This document shows positions 5,585 through 10,544 of a stretch of 10,544 nt of DNA, piece by piece. The translations under genes and the position numbers were made by a program. Source of the stretch: JAFARZ01 sp035651595 (GTDB lineage: Bacteria; Actinomycetota; Actinomycetes; Streptosporangiales; Streptosporangiaceae); the NCBI GenBank assembly GCA_035651595.1, contig DASRFJ010000062.1, positions 1-10,544 of the forward strand. Direction: 5' to 3'. Under the pieces are notes generated by a model that was given only the letters and a program-made list of their open reading frames with translations, was not told where the DNA came from and did not search any database. Position 1 is the stretch's first letter. The number at the start of each line of letters is the position of its first letter.

Positions 5585-5829
5585 TGAGCCACGCCGCCCG
5601 AATGATCGTCGAGGCGCAAGCCCAGCGCGAGAAGGCCCTCGCCGAGGGCGACACGGCCGAGGCCCGCAGGTGCGAGACGCAGATCGCTCGCTGGCGGCAG
5701 GTGAAAGCCGACGTCGACGCCGCTCCCCCGCTATCCGGGGCGGTCAGGGACAAACTCAGCATCCTTCTGCGGCCTGTTAGCTCCGAGCCCGCGCCACTCC
5801 CCCGCCGGGCCGCACAGCGAGCCGCTTAG
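5584..5829 (+). CDS. Small helical hypothetical protein
   Basis: An 81-residue protein not recognised from any family. Residues 4-48 are charged and Ala-rich (ARMIVEAQAQREKALAEGDTAEARRCETQIARW) and would form one or two long helices, perhaps a coiled-coil hairpin. The tail from residue 50 is Pro-rich and basic. ATG 5584 overlaps the preceding TGA by one base, with GAGG 7 nt upstream; an in-frame TTG at 5581 would add one residue and is less likely. It probably shares the early rightward transcript with the XRE gene. A role as a partner of that regulator is possible but is only inferred from position. Confidence 0.7.
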   Translation: MSHAARMIVEAQAQREKALAEGDTAEARRCETQIARWRQVKADVDAAPPLSGAVRDKLSILLRPVSSEPAPLPRRAAQRAA

Positions 5830-5845
5830 TCCCCGAAAACACGAA

Positions 5846-5878
5846 CGGCGTCACCGGGCTCGCACTCCGGAAACGCCG
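5846..5878. repeat. Interrupted hairpin between early genes
   Basis: CGGCGT (5846-5851) pairs with ACGCCG (5873-5878). Inside, CCGG (5854-5857) pairs with CCGG (5867-5870), with a 2x2 internal loop and a 9-nt apical loop. It lies in the 105-bp gap before 5935 and lacks a T tract. It may act as an attenuator, an mRNA processing signal or a weak terminator. Confidence 0.3.
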
Positions 5879-5934
5879 CTCGCACTAGTCAGAGGCCGTA
5901 GCACCGGCCACCGCCGACATAGAAAGGCTAGCTG

Positions 5935-6174
5935 ATGCCGCCGACAAGCGCCACAGCAGCAGGGCAAAACGGCAGGCCAGAGCCGCCGAAGGTGCCCACC
6001 ACGCAAGTCAGAACCGTGAATCACCGCAACGGGATCACATCCTCCATCTTCGTCAGCCGGTGCCCCCGCTGTTCGCAGCCCCGCCGCCACACCCGCGACG
6101 GCCTGCGTCAGTGCGCGTGCGGCCTGGTCTACCAACTCGTTGTTACGGCACTCATCGGCGCCGAGGTGGCCTGA
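5935..6174 (+). CDS. Small zinc-ribbon protein
   Basis: A 79-residue protein. The first 30 residues are Pro/Thr-rich and probably disordered. Residues 40-70 hold C43-x2-C46, a 13-residue basic linker, and C60-x-C62 (SRCPRCSQ then QCACGLVY), a likely single-zinc ribbon able to bind nucleic acid or protein. GAAAGG ends 7 nt before the ATG at 5935, a good ribosome binding site. One base separates its TGA from the ATG of the primase-polymerase, so it belongs to the replication operon. No specific function can be named; an accessory to replication or transcription fits the context. Confidence 0.75.
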   Translation: MPPTSATAAGQNGRPEPPKVPTTQVRTVNHRNGITSSIFVSRCPRCSQPRRHTRDGLRQCACGLVYQLVVTALIGAEVA

Positions 6175-6175
6175 G

Positions 6176-7126
6176 ATGTCATCTCCCGAGCAGCGGCGCC
6201 GAGCTGGCCACGCGTTCATCGAACGCAAGTGGCCCGTGCTGATGCTCGCCCCCGGCACCTCGCGCCCCATGTCCTGCGAGCTGTGTTACAGCAAGTCACC
6301 GCGCTATGTGCCGCACCACGGGATCGAGGACTGCCCGCACTCCGCGGACTACTGCCACGGCTTCCACGCCGCGACACTCGATCACGACAAGCTCGATTCC
6401 TGGCTTGGCCGGGTACCGAACGCGAACCTCGGCATCGCCACCGAACCGGCCGGGCTGGTCGTCGTCGACTGCGACACCGCGGGCGGCAGGCACGGGCAGA
6501 TCACCGACCCCGCTTACCAGATCGAGGGCGTGAGCGACGGGCTCGACGTGTTCGCCCTCGCGCTGATCAAGTACCGGCAGCAGTGGCCGGAGACCATGAC
6601 CGTCGACTCGCCGAGCGGCGGCCTGCATCTTTGGTGGGCGCTGCCGGACGACGTCACGATCCGCTCCCGCAACGGGTTCTTCGGGCCGCTCGTCGACGTC
6701 AAGTCCTCCCGCGCGTACATCGTCGCGCCGACCTCGAGTAAGCCCGCGGGCGAGTATCGCCGTTGGCGCGGCACCGACGAACCGGCGCCCGCCCCCGCGT
6801 GGCTGCTGCACCACCTCAAGGCCACCGGGCACTACCCGCCGCCGCCCATGCCGCAGAGGCACTACCGGCGGCGCGGTGGCGACTCGGCCGAGGGGCTGCG
6901 GGCGCTCGACGTCATCGCGGACAAGCTCGCCCGAGCCGAAGAGGGCACGCGGCACGCCCAGCTGTGCACTGCGACGACGGCCGCCGCGCACCTCGTCATC
7001 GACGGGCGCGTCACCGAGGACCAGGCACTCGACGCCATCCGGGACGCGGGCTATGCCGCAGACCGTGACGGCCGCGAGATCGACGACGCGTGGCGCACGG
7101 CGCTCGCCAAGACGGGAGGCCGGTAA
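6176..7126 (+). CDS. Bifunctional DNA primase/polymerase (Prim-Pol)
   Basis: A 316-residue protein that should make primers and extend DNA for replication of the element. The Prim-Pol domain covers about 10-215: NLGIATEPAGLVVVDCD with metal ligands D98 and D100, SGGLHLWW with H151, and PLVDVKSSRAYIVAPTS with D174. These are the three conserved motifs of archaeo-eukaryotic primase-like Prim-Pols (pfam09250 type). A Cys/His cluster, C34-x2-C37, C53 and C60 followed by HGFHAATLD, may bind zinc, as in several actinobacterial members. A Pro-rich linker (221-226) leads to a helical C-terminal region (about 238-312). ATG 6176 has GAGGTGG 6 nt upstream; an in-frame TTG at 6140 lies inside the previous gene and is less likely. 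The ATPase gene starts immediately after its TAA. Confidence 0.9.
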   Translation: MSSPEQRRRAGHAFIERKWPVLMLAPGTSRPMSCELCYSKSPRYVPHHGIEDCPHSADYCHGFHAATLDHDKLDSWLGRVPNANLGIATEPAGLVVVDCDTAGGRHGQITDPAYQIEGVSDGLDVFALALIKYRQQWPETMTVDSPSGGLHLWWALPDDVTIRSRNGFFGPLVDVKSSRAYIVAPTSSKPAGEYRRWRGTDEPAPAPAWLLHHLKATGHYPPPPMPQRHYRRRGGDSAEGLRALDVIADKLARAEEGTRHAQLCTATTAAAHLVIDGRVTEDQALDAIRDAGYAADRDGREIDDAWRTALAKTGGR

Positions 7127-8512
7127 GTGGCCGGTGACGAGGAGCTGCGTACGGACGGGCTCGGCGACGACGACCCGTGGGCGAGTTCGCCGACTGGTCG
7201 CGCTGGACTGCTGCCGGAGGAGTTCTGGAGCGCTCGGACCGTGTTCAAGCACATTCGCCTGGCCGCGCACTCGCGGGCGTGCTCGGGAGACGTGGCGTTT
7301 TGGGCGACGCTTACCCGGCTTTCGGCGATGCTCTCGCACAACATCCGCGCGGAGACGGACATCGCCGATCGCGCCTCGCTGAACCTGTTCGCGGCGCCGG
7401 TCGGTCCGCCCGGGACTGGGAAGTCCACCGGGGCGCGCATCGCACGGAAGCTGATGCCCACTCCGTTCGAGGGGTTCCTCGACGGGCTTCCAATCGGCAG
7501 CGGCGAAGGGCTCGCCGAGGCGCTGATGGGCCTGGTTGATCAGGACACCGGCAAGACCTACGAGAAGGGGCCGGACAAGGGCAAGCCGATCATCGCCAAG
7601 GTCCGCAAGCAGGTGCGGCACAACGTCTTCTACTACGTGGACGAGGGCGGGACTCTCGCGCAGATCGCCGCCCGACCCGGCTCCACGCTCGGCGAGACGA
7701 TCCGCAGTGCCGCGATCGGCGAGGCGCTGGGGCAGACCAACGCAACAGAGGAGCGCAGGCGCTATATCGCCGCCGAGTCCTACAGCATGGGCATGTTCAT
7801 CGGGTTCCAGCCCATCACCGCCCTGCCGCTGCTCATGGAGTCCGGAAAAGGCACGCCGCAACGGTTCTTCTGGCTCTGGTCTATCGACCCGTCTATCCCG
7901 CGCAAGGGCTTCTCGTGGCCGGGCGGAATCGAGATCCGCAAGGACTTCATCACGTGCGACGAGCCGTTGGACGTGGAGTTCCCGCAGGCGATCAAGGATG
8001 ACCTTCGCGGCGCCCTGCTCGACCGTGCCACGGGGGCGATTGAGGTCTCGGAGCTTGACGGCCACGCCGGCCTGATGAAGGTGAAGGCTGCCGCGCTGTT
8101 CGCGCTGCTCGACCACCGCACGGCGGTGACCGACGATGACTGGTCTCTCGCTGAGATCGCGTGGGCCTGCTCGTGTGCTGTGCGTGACTCGCTGATCGAG
8201 GACGCGCGGCGCGAGGCCGAGGCGCAGCGCGAGCGGGAAGACGACGCGAAGGTGCGCCTCGCGGTGCGGGCTCACGACGCGAAGAGTTCAGCCGATCGCG
8301 ACGTGCGGCGGATCGCCCTCGCGATCTGGCGCCACGCATCCCGTTCCGGCGGCATTTCCTACGGCGCGTGCCGCAAGGCCCTCGCGAGTCGGGACCGCGA
8401 CCTGTTCCAGAAGGGCCTCGACCACGCGGAGGCCGAGGCGTGGGTGTTCCTGGAGAAGGACCAGATCTGTGTCTGCCCCGGTGCAAACCCGGAAGGGGGA
8501 CAACGGTCATGA
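7127..8512 (+). CDS. P-loop ATPase with winged-helix-like tail, probable replicative helicase/initiator
   Basis: A 461-residue NTPase. Walker A is GPPGTGKST (93-101), Walker B is VFYYVDEGG (167-175), and MGMFIGFQP (221-229) and RFFWLWSIDPSIPR (246-259) sit where sensor and arginine-finger elements would be. This resembles DUF3987-type ATPases found next to Prim-Pols in mobile elements. A charged helix (about 362-390, EDARREAEAQREREDD) joins it to residues about 395-450, which resemble a winged helix (RRIALAIWRHASRSGGISY, then ACRKALASRDRDLFQKGL) able to bind DNA. The GTG start follows the Prim-Pol TAA directly, with GGGAGG 7 nt upstream. The iteron-like repeat field begins 8 bp past the stop, so this protein is the best candidate to bind it. 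The helicase role is inferred. Confidence 0.8.
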   Translation: MAGDEELRTDGLGDDDPWASSPTGRAGLLPEEFWSARTVFKHIRLAAHSRACSGDVAFWATLTRLSAMLSHNIRAETDIADRASLNLFAAPVGPPGTGKSTGARIARKLMPTPFEGFLDGLPIGSGEGLAEALMGLVDQDTGKTYEKGPDKGKPIIAKVRKQVRHNVFYYVDEGGTLAQIAARPGSTLGETIRSAAIGEALGQTNATEERRRYIAAESYSMGMFIGFQPITALPLLMESGKGTPQRFFWLWSIDPSIPRKGFSWPGGIEIRKDFITCDEPLDVEFPQAIKDDLRGALLDRATGAIEVSELDGHAGLMKVKAAALFALLDHRTAVTDDDWSLAEIAWACSCAVRDSLIEDARREAEAQREREDDAKVRLAVRAHDAKSSADRDVRRIALAIWRHASRSGGISYGACRKALASRDRDLFQKGLDHAEAEAWVFLEKDQICVCPGANPEGGQRS

Positions 8513-8802
8513 GCCGCCGAGGTGGACAAAAAGCGCCGGGTGGACATTGTGTCCACCCCTCTGACCTGGGGTGGACAGGTGGACGCTATGTCCACTATCC
8601 CCTCTCTTTTTCCCGCAAGGCGCCACCCAGAATAGAAGTAATACACAACAAAACGGACATCATTCTTTTTCGCGCGGGTGGGAAATCGCGAGGGGGACAT
8701 GTCCACCTGTCCACCTGTCCACCCCAGGTCAGGACCGGTTTCGCGTGTCCACCTGTCCACCATCTTGTCCACCTTTCCTCGGATCGGTGGTGCCAGCCGT
8801 GA
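8509..8802 (+). CDS. Possible 97-codon ORF across the repeat field
   Basis: An open frame of 97 codons that fills the gap between ATPase and helicase. It starts with ATG 8509, overlapping the ATPase TGA (ATGA), and has AGGGGG about 9 nt upstream. Its TGA overlaps the helicase GTG at 8799 (GTGA). Such overlaps at both ends, plus a good ribosome binding site, suggest that ribosomes pass through, coupling helicase translation to the operon. The peptide is odd: GGH, VH, STCPP and VHHLVHLSS strings arise from the DNA repeats, and no family is recognisable. It may be a by-product of keeping the frame open across the origin. Codon use is atypical in the AT-rich centre. Confidence 0.4.
   Translation: MSRRGGQKAPGGHCVHPSDLGWTGGRYVHYPLSFSRKAPPRIEVIHNKTDIILFRAGGKSRGGHVHLSTCPPQVRTGFACPPVHHLVHLSSDRWCQP
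8521..8773. other. Iteron-like repeat field, probable replication origin
   Basis: Ten exact copies of GGTGGACA or its complement TGTCCACC. Forward copies start at 8521, 8539 and 8570; reverse copies start at 8550, 8700, 8708, 8716, 8746, 8754 and 8766. Near copies start at 8578, 8589 and 8692. Copies 8700-8723 are three abutting 8-bp units. Copies 8539 and 8550 form a perfect palindrome of 9-bp arms with a 3-bp centre (8538-8558); 8578 and 8589 repeat that half-site spacing. The clusters flank an AT-rich core, and replication genes lie on both sides, so an iteron-type origin is the best reading. Eight-bp direct repeats also serve as TraB recognition sites (clt) in Streptomyces plasmids, which remains an alternative. 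Confidence 0.7.
8629..8670. other. AT-rich core, candidate DNA-unwinding element
   Basis: Only 12 of 42 bases are G or C, in a window that is otherwise strongly GC-rich. It contains A-rich runs and ends in CTTTTT. It sits between mostly forward and mostly reverse copies of the 8-bp repeat, the place where an origin would melt first. Confidence 0.6.
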
Positions 8803-10412
8803 CTGAGTCCCTGCCGCTGCGCGACTACCAGGCCGCCACCATCACCGCCCTGACCGAAGCCTGGGACCAGGGCGTCAACCGGCCCGCCGCAGTCCTCCCC
8901 ACCGGCTCCGGCAAAACCGTGATCTTCTCCCACCTCGCCAAGCAAGCCCACCAGCAAGGCCGCCGAACCCTGATCCTCGCCCACCGCGACGAACTCCTGC
9001 GCCAAGCCGCCGACAAACTCCAAGCCGTCGCCCCCGGTGCACCGGTCGCCGTCGTCAAAGCCGCCGAGAACAAGCACGCCGACGCCGCGGTCATCGTCGC
9101 CTCCGTCCAGACCCTCGCCCGGCCCAACCGCCGCGAACAGATCCACGACATAGGGCTCCTGATCGTCGACGAGGCGCACCACGCCGCCGCCGAAACCTAC
9201 CGGCAGGTCATGGGTCACTTCGGATGCTGGCGCGGCCTGCCCACCGCCGGCCTGACCGCCACGATGGTCCGCCAAGACGGCGGCCTGGCCGAGGTGTGGC
9301 AGCAGGTGGTCTACCGCCGCGACATCCTCGAGATGATCGCGGAAGGGTTCCTGGTCGACGTACGCGGCAAAGCCGTCCAGCTCGACGGCCTCGACCTCGA
9401 CACCGTGGCCAGTACCGGCGGCGACTTCCAAGACGGCGCACTCGGTGCGGCCCTCGACCACGCACAGGCCGCGGCCACGATCGCGGACGCCTACCGTGAG
9501 CACGCCGCGGACCGGCCCGGGATCCTGTTCTCACCCACCGTGGAGACCGCGCACTCGTTCGCCGAGGCACTGAACAACGCCGGCATCCCCGCCGCCGCGA
9601 TCTGGGGCGCCATGCCCGCCGACGAGCGCGCCGATGTGCTGAAGCGGTACGCCGACCGCGAGCTGCAGGTGCTCACCAACTGCGCCGTGCTCACCGAAGG
9701 ATTTGACGCCCCGTGGGCGTCCTGCGTCGTCATCGCCCGCCCCACACGCTCAGTCGGGCTATACGTCCAGATGGTCGGCCGGGTGCTGCGGCCGTTCCCC
9801 GGCAAGAGCGACGCCCTGGTGCTCGACCTGACCGGCGCCTCGACCCGTCACCGCCTCGCCTCGCTCGTCGACCTGACTGACCGGAAGATTCCGCAGCCGC
9901 AGGAGGGCGAATCCCTCGCCGAAGCCGAAGCCCGCGGCACCGGCACACCGGTCCGGCACCCGGCCGGCGCGCTCGGGTGGGTCGACGTGAACCTGTTCGG
10001 TACCAGCGCCTCGGCGTGGCTGCGCACCCGCGGCGGCGCGTGGTTCATCCCCGCCGGCACCGCCTACTACCTGCTCGCGCCCGGCACCGAGCCGGAGACC
10101 CTGCGCGTGTGGCGCTGGACGAAAGCGGAGAAGTTCCAGGCCGCGCCGAACGCCCGTGACCTGCCGCTGGAGTACGCGATGCGGTGGGCCGAGCTTTACG
10201 CCGACCGCCGCGCCCGCCCGATCTCCCACCGTGACGCCGGCTGGCGCTCCCGCCCGGCCAGCGCGGCGCAGTTGGAGACCTGCCGCCGCTTCCGCATCCC
10301 GACCGTGCCCGGCATGACGCAGGGCGCTGCGTCGGACGCGATCGCCGTGCACTTCGCCTCCAACGTCATCGACCCGTTCATCACCGCGGCGCGCACCACC
10401 GCAGCCGCCTGA
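8799..10412 (+). CDS. SF2 DEAD/DEAH-box helicase
   Basis: A 537-residue superfamily 2 helicase, expected to unwind DNA during replication or recombination of the element. Motifs: LRDYQ (7-11), Walker A PTGSGKT (34-40), DEAH (124-127), TAT (153-155), LTEGFDAP (motif V), and QMVGRVLRP with R328 and R331 (324-332, motif VI). The C-terminal 190 residues contain a WVDVNLFG, GGAWFIPAGTAYYLL and WRWTKAEKF region followed by RPASAAQLETCRRFRI, which occurs in phage and plasmid relatives. GTG 8799 is chosen because MTESLPLRDYQ matches the usual short N-terminus and because of the GTGA overlap. In-frame GTGs at 8787 and 8790 and a TTG at 8571 are alternatives; the last would place repeat DNA inside the coding frame. 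The ribosome binding site is weak, consistent with coupling. Confidence 0.9.
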   Translation: MTESLPLRDYQAATITALTEAWDQGVNRPAAVLPTGSGKTVIFSHLAKQAHQQGRRTLILAHRDELLRQAADKLQAVAPGAPVAVVKAAENKHADAAVIVASVQTLARPNRREQIHDIGLLIVDEAHHAAAETYRQVMGHFGCWRGLPTAGLTATMVRQDGGLAEVWQQVVYRRDILEMIAEGFLVDVRGKAVQLDGLDLDTVASTGGDFQDGALGAALDHAQAAATIADAYREHAADRPGILFSPTVETAHSFAEALNNAGIPAAAIWGAMPADERADVLKRYADRELQVLTNCAVLTEGFDAPWASCVVIARPTRSVGLYVQMVGRVLRPFPGKSDALVLDLTGASTRHRLASLVDLTDRKIPQPQEGESLAEAEARGTGTPVRHPAGALGWVDVNLFGTSASAWLRTRGGAWFIPAGTAYYLLAPGTEPETLRVWRWTKAEKFQAAPNARDLPLEYAMRWAELYADRRARPISHRDAGWRSRPASAAQLETCRRFRIPTVPGMTQGAASDAIAVHFASNVIDPFITAARTTAAA

Positions 10413-10427
10413 ACCCCGGAGACCACC

Positions 10428-10544
10428 ATGACCGACACTGACAACGCCGGCGAGCGCCTCGTGTGGGCCCTCACCGCCGCCATCGCCCGCGGCGACCAGC
10501 AGGCGGGCCTCCTGCTCGAGCAAGAAGCCGACGAGCGCACCGTC
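10428..10544 (+). CDS. Start of a hypothetical protein, cut by window end
   Basis: Thirty-nine codons from ATG 10428, with GGAG 6 nt upstream and 15 bp after the helicase stop, so it continues the same operon. The visible peptide (MTDTDNAGERLVWALTAAIA and on) is acidic then helical. No family can be named from this length. Confidence 0.6.
   Translation, partial: MTDTDNAGERLVWALTAAIARGDQQAGLLLEQEADERTV

Noticed and set aside
6296..8275. Long leftward open frame (659 codons) opposite Prim-Pol and ATPase
   Set aside because: It is antisense to two genes with clear motifs, has a low-complexity Arg/Val-rich product and no family signal. Such frames are expected opposite GC-rich coding DNA.
9208..9217. 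TCATGGGTCA, matching ten bases of the lox-like arm
   Set aside because: There is no second arm at 8-bp spacing and it lies inside helicase coding sequence, so it is probably chance.
8595..9503. Leftward 302-codon frame opposite the helicase N-terminus
   Set aside because: Gly/Val/Asp-rich shadow of helicase motifs, with no supporting ribosome binding site or family.
9759..10523. Leftward 254-codon frame at the right end
   Set aside because: It overlaps the helicase C-terminus and the next gene on the opposite strand; composition is typical of an antisense shadow.

Overview
The window looks like part of an integrated or plasmid-like mobile element (actinophage, phage-plasmid or AICE-like) from a high-GC actinomycete. 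The clues are strong G/C bias at third codon positions, many GTG/TTG starts, tightly overlapping genes, and families common in actinobacterial accessory DNA: a large serine recombinase, XRE regulators, Prim-Pol and DUF6907-like proteins. The genus cannot be fixed from the sequence. No rRNA, tRNA, IS element or CRISPR array was recognised.

Layout. (a) 1-617, leftward: two overlapping small genes with Cys/His-rich DUF6907-like motifs, the second cut by the window edge. (b) 618-777: a divergent intergenic region with a 36-bp imperfect inverted repeat, an overlapping hairpin and a probable leaderless promoter; it is a candidate attachment site. (c) 778-2394, rightward: a large serine recombinase carrying an extra CxxC/CxxC insertion. 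(d) 2395-2547: a 5-bp-periodic GGC repeat and a bidirectional terminator between convergent genes. (e) 5146 back to 2548, leftward: an XRE-family regulator, a perfect inverted repeat with loxP geometry (13-bp arms, 8-bp spacer), an ADP-ribosyltransferase-like gene, and a Cre-like tyrosine recombinase whose start overlaps that gene. (f) 5147-5341: a divergent control region with operator-like palindromes. (g) 5342-10544, rightward: a small XRE/Cro-like protein, a small helical protein, a small zinc-ribbon protein, a primase-polymerase, a P-loop ATPase with a winged-helix-like tail, an iteron-like repeat field with an AT-rich core (probable replication origin, spanned by a 97-codon ORF), an SF2 DEAH helicase, and the start of another gene.

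How it may work together (inference). The two divergent XRE proteins would form a lysogeny-like switch over the rightward replication operon. Prim-Pol, ATPase and helicase would replicate the element from the repeat-flanked AT-rich core. The serine recombinase would integrate or excise it, and the Cre-like recombinase with its own nearby lox-like site would resolve dimers, as Cre/loxP does for phage P1. The most notable points are the lox-like site beside a Cre-like enzyme, the compact origin inside a translated frame, and the ADP-ribosyltransferase-like gene coupled to the recombinase.
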